From assembly GCA_900316005.1 (NCBI GenBank), contig ONBH01000008.1, forward strand, positions 1 to 64,000: a DNA stretch of 64,000 nt, given 5' to 3'. The position numbers and the translations under genes are program-made. The number at the start of each line of letters is the position of its first letter. Positions within the stretch are counted from its first letter, which is position 1. The notes beneath the pieces are model-generated. The model was not told where the DNA came from and ran no database searches. It worked only from the letters and a program-made list of their open reading frames with translations. Below, piece by piece: positions 25,012 to 36,270 of the stretch. This DNA is from an uncultured Bacteroidales bacterium (GTDB lineage: Bacteria > Bacteroidota > Bacteroidia > Bacteroidales > Paludibacteraceae).

Positions 25012-26247
25012 ATGCGATACCGAATCCTACTGCTGCTGGCAGTCCTGTCGGCGTGCGCGAATGTGCAGGCCGCGAAAATCTGCGGACGGGTGGTTGATAA
25101 AAACGGCTCGCCGCTGGTGTATGCCACCGTCTATCCCGTGGCCAACCCCATTGATGGTACTGCTACCAACGATCAGGGCCTCTTCTGCCTGGAGATAGAA
25201 ACGGACACGGCAACCCGGGTTGCTGTGACCTATGTGGGGTATAAACAACAGCAACTGTGGCTGACAGCGAACGATAACGAGCAGTTGACCATCGTGCTGG
25301 AAGACCAACCGATAGCACTGGAGGAAATGGTCATCGAGGCCAAACGAACGCGTATGTCCAAGCGCAAGATGCTGGCTCGTGTGCTGCGCGAAACCTACCT
25401 CAAACTGAAGGAGGACTTGCCGCACGAGAATGTGCGTTACGCGCTGGTAAGTGACGTGAAGATGGATGCTTCCGACGCCCCCTGGGGCATGGAGCAGATG
25501 GGCGCGGAGATTATCGAAGCACCCGGGCGCGCGCAAGAAGGAAAGGATAGCGTACAGTTTCGAGGGCTGTGGTGCAAACGATACTGCTCGCCCGAGGTGC
25601 GCGCAAGGATCGATAGCGTGCTGAAGCACGATAGCGATCGTAATCGCCAGAAGATGGCGACCGGACTGGATAAGGGTACCCTGACCCATCGCGCCCTGTG
25701 GAGCCTGAGGATGGATCCGGCGCACCTGTTGGATACCTCCGATGAATTGCGCCGGTGGAAAATGTCGGCTGAAGACGATGCCCACTGCGTGCTGACCTAC
25801 CGGCGCAAGTATAACTTCCTGGGCGTAGTCAAGGCAACACTCACCGAAAACCTCATCGTTGATGCCTACGACTACCGCCTGCAGAGCTACACGGTGGATC
25901 TGACAGTCAAACTCAATCTGCCGTTTGCCATGAAGATAGAAGGTGTCTATCTCGAGTGGCTGAACCTGCTCAGTAACGGCGGTCAGCCGGCGGAGAAGTT
26001 CAAACTCAAGAAAGGTACCATGCACGCGCGGCTGTCAAATATTTATGCGATGCGCAACGGTGTGCTTGTGCCTGTGGAGAAGAACCTGGAGGCCGAGGGC
26101 GAGATAGTCGGCAAAAAAGATATGGTGCTACCCGTCAAAGTATGGGCTACACAGCATGTGGGCGAGGTACAGACGAGTGGGGTAGAACTGTACAAAAATT
26201 ACGATAAACATGCCGAAGTGAAGCGTACAATGGTGCCGATATACTAA
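25012..26247 (+). CDS. Exported protein with CarboxypepD_reg-like domain
   Basis: 411 residues. Signal peptide 1-20 (with L-S-A-C-A, possibly lipidated Cys15). Residues ~22-105 form a carboxypeptidase-regulatory-like beta domain: I-C-G-R-V-V-D-K-N-G-S-P-L-V-Y-A-T-V, then T-N-D-Q-G-L-F-C-L, and V-T-Y-V-G-Y-K. The remaining 300 residues are beta-rich with E-A-K-R-T-R-M-S-K-R-K-M at the junction, a layout known from DUF5686-type proteins but shorter. Probable periplasmic or outer-membrane protein. It starts 35 bp after paralogue 2. Confidence 0.7.
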   Translation: MRYRILLLLAVLSACANVQAAKICGRVVDKNGSPLVYATVYPVANPIDGTATNDQGLFCLEIETDTATRVAVTYVGYKQQQLWLTANDNEQLTIVLEDQPIALEEMVIEAKRTRMSKRKMLARVLRETYLKLKEDLPHENVRYALVSDVKMDASDAPWGMEQMGAEIIEAPGRAQEGKDSVQFRGLWCKRYCSPEVRARIDSVLKHDSDRNRQKMATGLDKGTLTHRALWSLRMDPAHLLDTSDELRRWKMSAEDDAHCVLTYRRKYNFLGVVKATLTENLIVDAYDYRLQSYTVDLTVKLNLPFAMKIEGVYLEWLNLLSNGGQPAEKFKLKKGTMHARLSNIYAMRNGVLVPVEKNLEAEGEIVGKKDMVLPVKVWATQHVGEVQTSGVELYKNYDKHAEVKRTMVPIY

Positions 26248-26282
26248 AAAATGCACTTTTTTTGAAAAAAATGCACGAAAAA

Positions 26283-26314
26283 TTTGCGTATATCGGAAAA
26301 AAATTGTACCTTTG
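26283..26314 (+). promoter_or_regulatory. Extended promoter of the rimP-nusA-infB operon
   Basis: TTTG 26283-26286 continued by CGTATATC, 20-bp spacing, TACCTTTG 26307-26314, followed by CAGCCG. Nearly the same sequence as the promoters at 9762 and 10485. Confidence 0.85.
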
Positions 26315-26328
26315 CAGCCGGAATTGAA

Positions 26329-26353
26329 TGAGGGGACCCGAAAGGTTCCCTCA
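26329..26353 (+). promoter_or_regulatory. Leader hairpin of the rimP operon
   Basis: 10-bp stem (26329-26338/26344-26353, one G-U pair) with loop CGAAA, just downstream of the expected transcript start. No T-run, so more likely an mRNA-stabilising or protein-binding element than a terminator. Confidence 0.5.
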
Positions 26354-26409
26354 CGTTGTACAAAATGTAAACAGAGTTTACGTAGTTTGCGTAACTTGCG
26401 TAGTTTACG

Positions 26410-26436
26410 AAAACAACGAAAACAACGAAAACAACG
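26410..26436 (+). repeat. AAAACAACG x3 in the rimP leader
   Basis: Three exact 9-bp copies, preceded by imperfect GTAGTTTGCGTAACTTGCG repeats (26378-26408), 10 bp before the rimP ATG. A-rich upstream sequence favours initiation in Bacteroidota. Confidence 0.8.
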
Positions 26437-26446
26437 TTCTACGAAC

Positions 26447-26875
26447 ATGATAACAAAAGAATTGGTGGAAAAAGTGGCGCAGGAGTACCTAAAAGGTACG
26501 GATTACGAACTCCAGACCTGCGAGATTGATAAGGACAAAAATATCCTCGTAGAGGTGGATCGCCTTGGCGTGGTGGATGTGGATTTCTGCGCCCTGCTGA
26601 ATCGTCATATCGTTGCGGCGCTTGAGGAATTGACACACGAAATGGATGACTACAGCCTGGAGGTAGGCAGCGTTAGCCTGACTGCTCCCTTTAAGAGCCG
26701 TATCCAGTACGAGAAGAATCTTGGCCATAACGTCGTTGTGACCGACCTGGAAGGCAAGCGGCACAGTGGCCAGCTCGTCAGTGTGGATGAGGATACCTTT
26801 ACCGTGGATGCGAAGGAAACCCTAACCTTCCGCTACGATGAAGTGAAACAGGTGAAATATAATATTACTTTTTAA
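26447..26875 (+). CDS. rimP: Ribosome maturation factor RimP
   Basis: 142 residues from ATG 26447 (the longer frame from 26312 runs through leader repeats). N-terminal alpha/beta domain with V-D-V-D-F-C-A-L-L-N-R-H-I, and V-G-S-V-S-L-T-A-P-F (the usual V-S-S-P-G-x-x-x-P-F region, changed here). The C-terminal SH3-like barrel has G-H-N-V-V-V. Helps assemble the 30S subunit. First of rimP-nusA-infB; nusA begins 4 bp later. Confidence 0.9.
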   Translation: MITKELVEKVAQEYLKGTDYELQTCEIDKDKNILVEVDRLGVVDVDFCALLNRHIVAALEELTHEMDDYSLEVGSVSLTAPFKSRIQYEKNLGHNVVVTDLEGKRHSGQLVSVDEDTFTVDAKETLTFRYDEVKQVKYNITF

Positions 26876-26879
26876 ATAA

Positions 26880-28172
26880 ATGGCAACAAAAACAATTGAG
26901 TCAGTCAATCTGATTGACATTTTCTCGGAGTTCAAAGAGCTCAAGAGCATTGACCGTCAGACCTTTATAAACGTTCTGGAGGACTCTTTCCGCAACGTCA
27001 TTGCGAAGATGTACGGCAGCGACGCCAACTACGATGTGATTATCAACCCCGACAAAGGGGATTTGGAGATTTACCGCAATCGTCTGGTTATGGAAGATGG
27101 TGATGTAGCCAATCCGGAAACCCAGATTGAGTTGAGCGAGGCTCGCGAGATTGACGAAGAAGCTGAAATCGGCGAGGAAGTGACCGACAAGGTGGACTTC
27201 TCGCAGTTCGGTCGTCGTATGATTCTTAACCTGCGCCAGACCCTGGCATCCAAAATCCTGGAGCTGCAGAAGGAAAACCTGTATATCCGCTACTCAGAGT
27301 TACTGGGTCAGGTGGTCAGCTGTGAGGTGTACCAGATCTGGAAGAAAGAAATGTTGCTGATGGATGAGGATGATAACGAACTCTTCCTGCCCAAGCAGAA
27401 CCAGATTCCTACCGACTTTTATCGTAAGGGCGATACGGTCCGTGCCGTAGTGGTACAGGTAGATAACAAGAACCAGAATCCCAAAATTATCCTCTCGCGT
27501 ACAAGCCCCCTGTTCTTGCAACGTCTCTTTGAACAGGAAGTTCCCGAAGTGCACGATGGTCTTATTGCAATCAAGAACATCGCCCGTATCCCGGGTGAGC
27601 GTGCCAAAGTGGCTGTGGAGAGTTTCGACGAACGTATTGATCCGGTCGGCGCTTGCGTAGGTGTAAAAGGTGCCCGTATTCACGGTATCGTGCGTGAACT
27701 TCGCAACGAGAATATCGACGTTATCAATTACACCTCCAATCCTAACCTTTATATCCAGCGTGCGCTCTCACCCGCGAAGATTAGTTCGATGAATGTGAAC
27801 GTAGAGGAAAAGAAAGCCGATGTATATCTCAAACCCGATGAGGTCAGCCTGGCTATCGGTAAGGGCGGATTTAATATCAAACTCGCCTCCATGCTTACCG
27901 GCTACCAAATTGACGTTTACCGCGAAATGGAAGAGCAGGATATCGAGGATATCTATCTGGATGAGTTCAACGACGAAATCGATCAGTGGGTACTCGATGC
28001 CTTCAAGGCTATTGGTCTGGATACGGCTAAGTCTGTTCTGGCCAAGAGTAAAGAGGAACTGCTCAAGCAGACTGACCTGGAGGAAGAGACGATTGACGAG
28101 GTACTGCGCATCCTGAATGCTGAGTTTGAAGAGGAACCCGTATCTTCTTCTGCAGTAGAAACTGAAAAATGA
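26880..28172 (+). CDS. nusA: Transcription termination/antitermination factor NusA
   Basis: 430 residues. N-terminal RNA-polymerase-binding domain (to ~125), S1 domain (~130-205), then two KH domains: D-P-V-G-A-C-V-G-V-K-G-A-R-I (~255-268), and K-P-D-E-V-S-L-A-I-G-K-G-G-F-N-I-K-L-A. It ends in one helical acidic tail with E-E-E-T-I-D-E-V. Controls pausing and termination. 4 bp after rimP and 34 bp before infB. Confidence 0.95.
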   Translation: MATKTIESVNLIDIFSEFKELKSIDRQTFINVLEDSFRNVIAKMYGSDANYDVIINPDKGDLEIYRNRLVMEDGDVANPETQIELSEAREIDEEAEIGEEVTDKVDFSQFGRRMILNLRQTLASKILELQKENLYIRYSELLGQVVSCEVYQIWKKEMLLMDEDDNELFLPKQNQIPTDFYRKGDTVRAVVVQVDNKNQNPKIILSRTSPLFLQRLFEQEVPEVHDGLIAIKNIARIPGERAKVAVESFDERIDPVGACVGVKGARIHGIVRELRNENIDVINYTSNPNLYIQRALSPAKISSMNVNVEEKKADVYLKPDEVSLAIGKGGFNIKLASMLTGYQIDVYREMEEQDIEDIYLDEFNDEIDQWVLDAFKAIGLDTAKSVLAKSKEELLKQTDLEEETIDEVLRILNAEFEEEPVSSSAVETEK

Positions 28173-28206
28173 TTATTGAAAACTGATATTTTAAAACAAA
28201 CCGTTT

Positions 28207-31041
28207 ATGGCGATAAAACTCATTAAAGCTTGTAAAGAACTCAATATTGGCACGTCCACGGCCGTAGAATTCTTCAAAAAGCAAGGGCATGAGGTGGCAT
28301 CCGATCCCAATACGCGTATCGATGACAACCTCTATCTGCTTCTGGCCAAGGAATTCAACAAGGATATGGCCCTCAAACTGGAAGCGGAGCAGATGGCCCG
28401 CGAGCGCCAGGAACGTGAAATACCGCGTGTAATCAAGATTGAGGAACCGGATCAGAAACCGGAACATATCCCAACCGAGATACCCAGACCAAAGGTGTTG
28501 GGTAAGATTGATTTGTCGAAGCCGGAACCCAAGCCGGAACCCAAGCCGGAACCGAAACCGGAACCGAAACCCGAGCCGAAACCGGAACCGAAACCGGAAC
28601 CGAAACCGGAACCCAAACCCGAGCCGAAACCGGAACCCAAGCCGGAACCCAAACCGGAACCGAAACAGGAACCGAAGCCCGAGCCGAAACAGGAACCGAA
28701 GCCCGAGCCTAAATCCGAGCAGGTGCCCGAAGGGAAGCCGGTATCCAAACCCGAACCCGAGAAGATAGAGCGTAAAACCGAGATCTATTCCTTGGGCAAA
28801 CCGCAGCTGAAGAATCAGCCTAAGGTCATCGGCAAGATAGACCTTGATAGCATCAATCAGGCTACGCACCCGGGTAAGAAATCCAAGGAGGAGAAAAAGC
28901 GCGAACGTGAACGCCGCGAGGCCGAACGTCGTGCTCAGCGCTCGCAGCAGAACACCAATAGTGGACAAGGTGGCAATCAGCAGAAAGGCGCAAACAACAA
29001 CTCCGGTAACAACGGTGGTAAGGACGGTGAGAAACGCAAACGTGAACGTATCCGCCAGAATAAAGTAGATATCAACGATGCTCGCAATCAGAAGAGCGGC
29101 AAGCCGCAGAAAAAGAAAGTAGCTAAGGTTGAAATTGACGATGAAGAAGTACAGCGCCAGATTAAGGAGACGCTGAATCGTCTGCAAGGCCAGAAAGGTA
29201 AGACAGCAACCTCTAAGCACAAACGCGAACGTCGTGAACAGGAGCGCGAGAAGATGGCTGAGGCACGTGCCGAAGAACAAGCACAGAGCAAGGTGCTGAA
29301 ACTCACCGAGTTCGTTACCGCCAACGACTTGGCAACCATGATGAATGTGCCTGTAACCAAGGTTATCGGTACCTGCATGATGCTGGGCGTGATGGTTAGT
29401 ATCAATCAGCGTTTGGATGCCGAGACCATCAACCTCGTAGCAGAAGAATTCGGCTTTACTACCGAGTATGTAGCAGCCCATGTGACCGAAGAAATCAATG
29501 CCGACGAGGAGATTAACGAGGCTGATATCGAAGAACGCTGCCCGATTGTGACCGTCATGGGTCACGTGGACCATGGTAAGACCTCACTGCTGGACCATAT
29601 CCGCAATACGAATGTCATCGCCGGTGAGGCAGGTGGTATCACGCAGCACATCGGTGCATACAACGTGAAGCTGAAAAACGGCCGTCATATCACTTTCCTT
29701 GATACGCCCGGTCACGAAGCCTTCACTGCTATGCGTGCCCGCGGTGCAAAGGTGACCGATATAGCCATTATCATCGTTGCTGCTGACGATGCCGTGATGC
29801 CGCAGACCATTGAGGCTATTAACCATGCCCAAGCAGCCGGCGTGCCGATGATATTCGCTATCAATAAGTGCGATAAACCCGGTGCTAATCCCGATAAGAT
29901 TAAGGAGCAACTATCGAATATGAACATCCTCGTTGAGGATTGGGGCGGCAAGTACCAGAGTCAGAATATCTCAGCCAAGAAGGGCGACGGCGTCTATGAA
30001 CTGCTGGAAAAAGTGCTGCTCGAGGCCGATATGCTGGAACTCAAAGCCAATCCCAAACGCCGTGCCAAGGGCTCAATCATCGAATCGAGTCTGGATAAAG
30101 GACGCGGCTATGTGGCCACTGTGCTGGTAGGCGACGGTACTTTGCATCAGGGCGATATCGTGCTGGCGGGTACCTATCATGGTAAGATCAAGGCTATGTT
30201 CAATGAGCGCGGTCAGAAGATACAGGAAGCCCTGCCGGGTGAACCCTGCCTCATTCTTGGTCTGAACGGTGCACCGCAGGCCGGTGACGAGTTCAACGTA
30301 CTGCCTACCGAGCAGGAGGCTCGCGAGATTGCTAACAAACGCGAGCAATTGCAGCGCGAACAATCGCTGCGTACCAAGAAGCATATTGGTCTGGACGAGA
30401 TCGGACGCCGTCTGGCTATCGGTGACTTCAAGGAAATCAACCTCATCGTCAAGGGTGATGTGGATGGCTCCGTTGAGGCACTTACCGACTCGCTCATCAA
30501 GCTATCTACCGAGAATATTCAGGTCAATGTCATCCACGGTGGTGTCGGTGCCATTTCCGATTCCGACGTGCTGTTGGCTGAGGCCTCTAATGCTATTATC
30601 GTCGGCTTCAATGTTCGTCCGACTGCCACTGCGCGTAAGATGGCCGATGCCGAGGAGGTGGATATCCGCGTCTATAGCATTATCTACGATGCCATTGAGG
30701 AACTAAAGGCCGCTATGGAGGGTATGCTCTCGCCCGATATCAAGGAGGAAGTTACCGCTACCCTGGAGGTTCTGCAGACTTTCCATATATCCAAGGTGGG
30801 TACTATCGCCGGCTGTATTGTGCGTGAGGGTAAAGCCAAACGCCAGAATAAGTGCCGCGTCATCCGTGACGGTATTGTCATCCATCAGGGTGAACTCAGC
30901 GGCCTGAAGCATGGCAAGGACGATATCAAGGAGATAGGTCTGAACCAGGAATGTGGTATTAGCATTAAGAACTTCAACGATGTACAGGAGGGGGACCTCA
31001 TCGAGACGTACGAACAGATTGAAGTGGCCAAAACCCTATAA
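28207..31041 (+). CDS. infB: Translation initiation factor IF-2
   Basis: 944 residues. N-terminal IF2_N helix-bundle (~1-50), low-complexity K-P-E-P repeats (~105-170), a basic Lys/Arg/Gln region, a second IF2_N-like module (~360-420), then the GTPase with G-H-V-D-H-G-K-T-S (~451), D-T-P-G-H-E-A-F and N-K-C-D. Domain II and the fMet-tRNA-binding C-terminal domains are complete. GTP-driven joining of subunits at initiation. Confidence 0.97.
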   Translation: MAIKLIKACKELNIGTSTAVEFFKKQGHEVASDPNTRIDDNLYLLLAKEFNKDMALKLEAEQMARERQEREIPRVIKIEEPDQKPEHIPTEIPRPKVLGKIDLSKPEPKPEPKPEPKPEPKPEPKPEPKPEPKPEPKPEPKPEPKPEPKPEPKQEPKPEPKQEPKPEPKSEQVPEGKPVSKPEPEKIERKTEIYSLGKPQLKNQPKVIGKIDLDSINQATHPGKKSKEEKKRERERREAERRAQRSQQNTNSGQGGNQQKGANNNSGNNGGKDGEKRKRERIRQNKVDINDARNQKSGKPQKKKVAKVEIDDEEVQRQIKETLNRLQGQKGKTATSKHKRERREQEREKMAEARAEEQAQSKVLKLTEFVTANDLATMMNVPVTKVIGTCMMLGVMVSINQRLDAETINLVAEEFGFTTEYVAAHVTEEINADEEINEADIEERCPIVTVMGHVDHGKTSLLDHIRNTNVIAGEAGGITQHIGAYNVKLKNGRHITFLDTPGHEAFTAMRARGAKVTDIAIIIVAADDAVMPQTIEAINHAQAAGVPMIFAINKCDKPGANPDKIKEQLSNMNILVEDWGGKYQSQNISAKKGDGVYELLEKVLLEADMLELKANPKRRAKGSIIESSLDKGRGYVATVLVGDGTLHQGDIVLAGTYHGKIKAMFNERGQKIQEALPGEPCLILGLNGAPQAGDEFNVLPTEQEAREIANKREQLQREQSLRTKKHIGLDEIGRRLAIGDFKEINLIVKGDVDGSVEALTDSLIKLSTENIQVNVIHGGVGAISDSDVLLAEASNAIIVGFNVRPTATARKMADAEEVDIRVYSIIYDAIEELKAAMEGMLSPDIKEEVTATLEVLQTFHISKVGTIAGCIVREGKAKRQNKCRVIRDGIVIHQGELSGLKHGKDDIKEIGLNQECGISIKNFNDVQEGDLIETYEQIEVAKTL
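28519..28718 (+). repeat. Coding tandem repeat (Lys-Pro-Glu-Pro) in infB
   Basis: About 16 copies of a 12-bp unit coding K-P-E-P, with synonymous changes and a few K-Q-E-P. Forms an extended linker in the N-terminal part of IF-2; likely length-variable between strains. Confidence 0.9.
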
Positions 31042-31053
31042 AGTATCACGCGT

Positions 31054-31539
31054 ATGAAAGATATAGTATTCAATACGGTTATTCATAGCCTGACGTGGGA
31101 TGAACTTGATGACCGTCAGCGCCAACTCATCAATGAGGCAAAAGCCATGACGCGCAACTCGTATTCTCCCTATTCTCACTTCCGTGTCGGTGCTTCAGCA
31201 CGCCTGGCTAATGGTGTTATCGTGAAGGGAAGTAATCAGGAGAACGCAGCGTACCCCAGCGGACTATGCGCCGAGCGCACTTGCCTGTTTGCTGCCAACG
31301 CTAACTATCCCGATCAGGCCGTTGAGGCACTCGCCATTGCATGCTATGCGGAGGGACACTTCACTGCCAAACCCGGCGCACCCTGTGCCGGATGCCGACA
31401 GGTTATGCTGGAAACGGAACACCGGTACGGCAGACCGATGCAAATCTTGCTTTACGGCGAAGAGGAGACCTATATCATCGACTCTGCTGACGCACTCGTG
31501 CCGCTCGGCTTCTTTGCAGAAGACCTCCCTAAGAAATAA
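31054..31539 (+). CDS. cdd: Cytidine deaminase
   Basis: 161 residues. Zinc site residues seen as C-A-E (G-L-C-A-E-R, catalytic Glu) and P-C-A-G-C. Substrate motif Y-S-P-Y-S-H-F-R-V-G-A. Deaminates cytidine and deoxycytidine in pyrimidine salvage. 12 bp after infB, so it may be read from the same transcript. Confidence 0.93.
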   Translation: MKDIVFNTVIHSLTWDELDDRQRQLINEAKAMTRNSYSPYSHFRVGASARLANGVIVKGSNQENAAYPSGLCAERTCLFAANANYPDQAVEALAIACYAEGHFTAKPGAPCAGCRQVMLETEHRYGRPMQILLYGEEETYIIDSADALVPLGFFAEDLPKK

Positions 31540-31577
31540 ATCGTGAGGGCAACGGGATTCCGGAACCGAGCACCGAA

Positions 31578-33074
31578 ATGAAGCGGCATCTGTTGAAACG
31601 CATTGACTTGTATCTGCTCAAGAAATTTCTTGGGCTTTTCCTCATGACGTTTATCATTACCAGCTTCATTTTGTTGATGCAGTTCTTGTGGGTACATGTT
31701 CGTGACTTGGTGGGCAAAGGGGTGGAGATTAGCGTGCTGGCGGAGTTCTTTATCTACGCAGTGATGTCTGTGGTACCCCTGGCGCTACCCTTGGCTATCC
31801 TGCTCGCTTCGCTGATGTGCTTCGGCAACCTGGGGGAGAAATTCGAACTCACGGCCATGAAGGCTGCCGGTGTGTCGCTATTCCGAATTATGCGTTCGCT
31901 GATGTGTGGCATCGCGGTGTTGTGCGTAGGGGCGTTCTTCTTCTCCAACTATATCCTGCCCATGAGCCAGACCAAGCTCTGGGCATTGATTTTCTCGCTC
32001 CGCCAGAAGAGTCCCGAACTGGATATACCCCCCGGTGAGTTCTACAACGGTGTGCCCGGGTATATGATTTACGTGGCATACAAGGATCCCCCATCCGGTA
32101 TGCTGTATGATATGATGATTTACGACTACTCCAACGGTTTCCAGGATGCCACGGTGCTGGTGGCTGATTCGGGGCAGCTATTCGTCACCGAAGACCACCA
32201 TTACCTCATGCTGCGGCTCTACGACGGAGAGGGATTTGAGAACCTCGACCGTCAGCAGCAGAGGGCTACCAAGTCGCGCCGAAACGTACCCTACCGTCGT
32301 GAGATATTTACCCGCAAGGAGATGCTCATTGAGTTCGATACTGACCTCAAACGATACGATGAGTCCGTATTGGCCGACCAACATGTCAGCAAGGATGTTA
32401 ACAAGTTGATTCACTCTATCGACTCCGTCACCGTGCTGGCAAAAGACCGAGCTCGCAACCAGAGTAACGAGCTAATCCATCGTCATTATTTCAACCGCGA
32501 GAATGTGGAGGACTTCGTCATCGGCAATGTGCCGCCGGAGCAGTACCGCAGTATTGACTCGCTCTACAACACCCTCTCTGACCGCAAGAAACTGCGTGCT
32601 GTCAGTAATGCAGTGGACCGCGCGCGGCAAAAGAAAGACCAAGTGCAGTACAACAATGTTATGTTGGAGGACTACACCTATTATATACGTAAACATAAGA
32701 TCGAACTTCACCGCAAGTTCACGCTCGCTTTTGCTTGCCTCATCTTCTTCTTTATCGGGGCGCCGCTCGGTGCCATCATCCGTAAGGGGGGAATAGGGGC
32801 ACCGATTGTCATCAGCGTGCTGATGTTTGTCGTGTATTATATCATCGACAACACCGGTTACAAGATGGCTCGCGAGGCTCTTTGGCCCGTATGGGCGGGA
32901 ATGTGGCTGTCGAGTTTTGTATTGCTGCCCATCGGTATATTCCTTACCTACAAGGCAGCCACCGATGCCGCACTACTCAATCCGGAAGCTTGGCTCAAAC
33001 AATATGAGAAAATTAAAAATAAAATATACCATGAATACCATCGAAGAAGCAATAAAAGACTTCGCAGCAGGTAA
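31578..33074 (+). CDS. LptF/LptG-type lipopolysaccharide export permease
   Basis: 498 residues. YjgP/YjgQ family: two membrane spans near the N-terminus (~14-40, 55-82) and one at ~102-125, a large periplasmic beta-jellyroll region, then three C-terminal spans with [18 protein letters not shown], the conserved cytosolic loop. With LptB it pulls LPS from the inner membrane. The long periplasmic part (~240 residues) is usual for Bacteroidota. Its 3' end overlaps ribBA by 44 bp. Confidence 0.88.
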   Translation: MKRHLLKRIDLYLLKKFLGLFLMTFIITSFILLMQFLWVHVRDLVGKGVEISVLAEFFIYAVMSVVPLALPLAILLASLMCFGNLGEKFELTAMKAAGVSLFRIMRSLMCGIAVLCVGAFFFSNYILPMSQTKLWALIFSLRQKSPELDIPPGEFYNGVPGYMIYVAYKDPPSGMLYDMMIYDYSNGFQDATVLVADSGQLFVTEDHHYLMLRLYDGEGFENLDRQQQRATKSRRNVPYRREIFTRKEMLIEFDTDLKRYDESVLADQHVSKDVNKLIHSIDSVTVLAKDRARNQSNELIHRHYFNRENVEDFVIGNVPPEQYRSIDSLYNTLSDRKKLRAVSNAVDRARQKKDQVQYNNVMLEDYTYYIRKHKIELHRKFTLAFACLIFFFIGAPLGAIIRKGGIGAPIVISVLMFVVYYIIDNTGYKMAREALWPVWAGMWLSSFVLLPIGIFLTYKAATDAALLNPEAWLKQYEKIKNKIYHEYHRRSNKRLRSR

Positions 33075-34287
33075 CTTTGTCATCGTTGTGGACGATGAAG
33101 ACCGCGAGAACGAGGGCGATTTTATTATCGCAGCCGAGAAGATTACACCCGAAAAGGTTAACTTCATGTTGAAGAACGGTAGAGGTGTGCTCTGCGCCCC
33201 GCTACCCGAGGAACGTTGTGCAGAACTCGGACTCATGCACCAGGTTAATACCAACACCAGCATGTTGGGAACCCCCTTTACCGTCACGGTAGATAAGTTA
33301 GAGGGCTGCTCCACCGGAGTCAGTGCGCACGATCGTGCCGCTACTATTCAGGCTCTGGCAGACCCGGCTTCGCGTCCCGAGACCTTCGGACGCCCCGGAC
33401 ATATCAACCCCCTCTACGCTAAGTCGCGTGGCGTATTGCAGCGTGCAGGCCATACCGAGGCCAGTATAGACCTCTGCCGCCTGGCAGGACTAAGGCCTGC
33501 TGCAGCACTCATTGAGATCATGAATGAGGACGGCACGATGGCTCGTCTGCCCCAATTGGAAATAGTGGCACGTGAGAACGACCTGAAACTCATATCCATC
33601 AAGGACCTGATTGCCTATCGCTTGGAGAAAGAAAGTAAGTCAGGCCAAGCCGGTCAGTCAGCGAATCGGTCTAACAATCTAACAGGCGAAGCCGGTTTTA
33701 TTGAGCGCGGCGAGACCGTTACGCTACCTACGCGTTATGGCGAGTTCCAACTGACTCCCTTCCGCGATATGGCTACCGGACTGGAGCATATCGCCCTGGT
33801 CAAGGGCGAGTGGCGAGAAGATGAACCCGTGCTCTGCCGTGTGCATTCGTCGTGCGCTACCGGAGATATCTTTGGCTCGCTCCGCTGCGAGTGCGGCGAA
33901 CAGCTGCACAAAGCGCTCGAGATGATTGAGAAAGAGGGACGCGGCATCCTCGTCTATATGAATCAGGAGGGTAGGGGAATAGGTCTTATGAATAAGATTC
34001 GCGCTTATAAGCTACAGGAACAGGGTGACGATACTGTTGAGGCCAATATTCATCTGGGCTTCCAACCCGATGAACGCGACTACGGCGTGGGAGCACAAAT
34101 CCTCTGCGCCATGAAGGCGAAAAGACTACGCCTGATGACCAATAATCCCGTGAAAAGAGTGGGCTTGGAGAGTTTTGGCATAGAAATTGTAGAAAATATT
34201 CCGATAGAGATTGCACCCAACCCTTACAACGTGCGTTATATGCGTACCAAGAAGGAAAAGATGAAGCACGACCTACATCTGGTGTAA
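33031..34287 (+). CDS. ribBA: Bifunctional riboflavin synthesis protein RibBA
   Basis: 418 residues from ATG 33031. N-terminal DHBP synthase: [10 protein letters not shown] and the G-H-I-N-P-L region. C-terminal GTP cyclohydrolase II: zinc cysteines in [19 protein letters not shown], and N-Q-E-G-R-G-I-G-L. It makes both riboflavin precursors, from ribulose 5-phosphate and GTP. The linker carries about 20 extra Ser/Gln/Asn/Gly residues (from S-K-S-G-Q-A-G-Q) compared with relatives. The start lies inside lptF/G-like coding sequence. Confidence 0.95.
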   Translation: MNTIEEAIKDFAAGNFVIVVDDEDRENEGDFIIAAEKITPEKVNFMLKNGRGVLCAPLPEERCAELGLMHQVNTNTSMLGTPFTVTVDKLEGCSTGVSAHDRAATIQALADPASRPETFGRPGHINPLYAKSRGVLQRAGHTEASIDLCRLAGLRPAAALIEIMNEDGTMARLPQLEIVARENDLKLISIKDLIAYRLEKESKSGQAGQSANRSNNLTGEAGFIERGETVTLPTRYGEFQLTPFRDMATGLEHIALVKGEWREDEPVLCRVHSSCATGDIFGSLRCECGEQLHKALEMIEKEGRGILVYMNQEGRGIGLMNKIRAYKLQEQGDDTVEANIHLGFQPDERDYGVGAQILCAMKAKRLRLMTNNPVKRVGLESFGIEIVENIPIEIAPNPYNVRYMRTKKEKMKHDLHLV

Positions 34288-34317
34288 TGGATGTGAAACG
34301 CTTAAAAAACTACAATT

Positions 34318-35601
34318 ATGAAGACCGCCCGTTATTTTCTGATGGCTATTTTGCTCGTAGCGAGCAGCTTTATAGCCCGTGCGGACGAGACAATCACAGT
34401 GTCGTCCACAGGTTCCGACATTAGCGAGAACCTCGACCTGCGTGCTGTCGCCACCCTCTTTGGCGAAGTAAGTAATCTGGAGGAGTTTGAGCAGCAACTC
34501 AACTCCGAGGAGCGTCATATCTCCAATCTCGACCTCAACGGCGACGGCATCGTGGACTACCTGCGTGTCGTGGAGATGGAGAGTAATGGTACGCACCTCA
34601 TCATCATCCAAGCCGTGCTGGCTAAGGATATTTACCAAGATGTAGCGTCTATCTCGGTGGAGAAAGACGAAGCAGACCAAGTGCATGTACAGATTGTAGG
34701 TGACGCCTGGCTTTATGGCGAGAACTACATCATCGAACCTGTCTATATCTACCGTCCCGTTATTTATGACTGGTTCTGGGCGACAACATGGGTATGCTGG
34801 GCATCGCCTTGGTATTGGGGCTATTGGCCCGCTTATTGGGGGCACGGTTGGGTACCCTGGACCTACCAGCGTTACTGCTACCATGTCTATGACTACCATC
34901 GTGCCAGTCCCCGCTGCACGTACCACTATCCCCGTACTGCCCGTTCCAACGGAGCCTCGATGCGCAGCACCGCATCCTCGCGCGGCGTCAGCCGACGTGA
35001 CTTGGCAGCCGGTGCACCGGAACGCAGTTTCTCATCGCGAAACACAGGTATGACCAATGCCCGTCAGATAGCTTCGCAACGTAGTGCTGCCACGGTCGGT
35101 TCTTCGCGTTCAGCCGGAACAAGCCGTTCTGCTGATCTTCGCGCCTCGCAACACAGCACCGCGCAAACCGCTCGCACCACCGGTACTCCCGCTCAACGCA
35201 CCAATACCTATGGTAGTACCTATTCCCGCAGCGCAGTTGCCGGTACGAGTTCGCGTAGCACTTCTGCGGCTACTACCTCGCGTAGCACCACGGCTACGAC
35301 GACCTCACGCAGCTCGGCTACTACAGGTCGTACCTATTCGCCCGCAGGTTCGGCTACCTCGCGTAGCACCACATCATCGACTTATACCCCCTCGCGTAGC
35401 TCGAGTTCATCTACTTCGACGCGCTCGAGTTCCTCTACATCAACTCGTTCTACCTCGACCTATACACCCTCGCGCAGTTCGGGTAGTTATGGTGGCGGCT
35501 CTGTTCGTAGTTCCGGCTCCTATGGCGGCGGTGGATCCGTTCGTAGTGGTGGAGGTGGCGGAGGCTCTTCACGCGGTGGAGGTGGCACTGTGCGCAGATG
35601 A
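34318..35601 (+). CDS. Exported protein with Ser/Thr/Arg low-complexity tail
   Basis: 427 residues. Signal peptide ~1-22, a folded part to ~140 with [14 protein letters not shown] (an EF-like Ca loop look), then a Trp/Tyr-rich membrane-proximal segment ([22 protein letters not shown]) at ~155-180. Beyond ~205 it is dominated by Ser, Thr, Arg and at the end Gly (S-R-S-T-T, G-G-G-G-S). Such proteins are widespread in Bacteroidota with no known function. The tail could be O-glycosylated. TGA overlaps the recR ATG. Confidence 0.65.
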   Translation: MKTARYFLMAILLVASSFIARADETITVSSTGSDISENLDLRAVATLFGEVSNLEEFEQQLNSEERHISNLDLNGDGIVDYLRVVEMESNGTHLIIIQAVLAKDIYQDVASISVEKDEADQVHVQIVGDAWLYGENYIIEPVYIYRPVIYDWFWATTWVCWASPWYWGYWPAYWGHGWVPWTYQRYCYHVYDYHRASPRCTYHYPRTARSNGASMRSTASSRGVSRRDLAAGAPERSFSSRNTGMTNARQIASQRSAATVGSSRSAGTSRSADLRASQHSTAQTARTTGTPAQRTNTYGSTYSRSAVAGTSSRSTSAATTSRSTTATTTSRSSATTGRTYSPAGSATSRSTTSSTYTPSRSSSSSTSTRSSSSTSTRSTSTYTPSRSSGSYGGGSVRSSGSYGGGGSVRSGGGGGGSSRGGGGTVRR

Positions 35602-36209
35602 TGAACGACTATCCCAGTATATTATTGTCGGATGCAGTGAGCTCGTTCGCTTCATTGCCGGGGGTGGGCAAAAAGTCCGCCCTTCGCATGGCTTTAGGTA
35701 TGCTCAAACGATCCGATGATGAGGTCCGGGCTTTTACCGACTCAATCCTTCGACTCAAAAATGAGACGCATTATTGCCGCGTCTGTCACACCATATCCGA
35801 CACCGAGTTGTGTCCCATCTGCGCCTCTACCGGTCGTGACCGCACGCTGGTCTGCGTGGTGGAGAATGTACGCGACGTGCTAACAATTGAGAATACCGGT
35901 CAGTACAATGGCTTATACCACGTACTGGGCGGTATTATCTCGCCTATGGAGGGCGTAGGACCTAAGGACTTAGAGATCGACAGCCTCGTCAGTCGTGTGG
36001 AACAGGGCGGCGTGGCGGAAGTCATTCTCGCCCTGCCAACGACTATGGAGGGTGACACCACCAACTTCTACATCTACCGTCGTCTCGCTCCCTCCGGCGT
36101 TCGTGTCAGCCAATTGGCAAGAGGGGTGGCGGTGGGCAACGAATTGGAATATACCGACGAGGTCACCCTCGGACGATCCATTATCAACCGAACGGAATAT
36201 AAGGCATAG
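35598..36209 (+). CDS. recR: Recombination protein RecR
   Basis: 203 residues. Helix-hairpin-helix L-P-G-V-G-K-K-S-A (~20-28), zinc-finger C-R-V-C ... C-P-I-C (~60-75), and Toprim domain with V-V-E-N-V-R-D and the G-G-I-I-S-P motif. Acts with RecO/RecF in gap repair. Starts within the stop of the previous gene (ATGA); ATG 35601 is an alternative. Confidence 0.95.
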   Translation: MMNDYPSILLSDAVSSFASLPGVGKKSALRMALGMLKRSDDEVRAFTDSILRLKNETHYCRVCHTISDTELCPICASTGRDRTLVCVVENVRDVLTIENTGQYNGLYHVLGGIISPMEGVGPKDLEIDSLVSRVEQGGVAEVILALPTTMEGDTTNFYIYRRLAPSGVRVSQLARGVAVGNELEYTDEVTLGRSIINRTEYKA

Positions 36210-36270
36210 TGCTCTACCCCAAAAAATGATTTCTTGACATCTTAACAACATAACGAAAAAAACACTTCAT

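Noticed and set aside
28063-29574. 503-codon ORF on the minus strand
   Set aside because: Shadow of infB: long Phe/Arg/Leu/Gly runs are the antisense of the K-P-E-P repeat, and IF-2 is clearly real on the plus strand.
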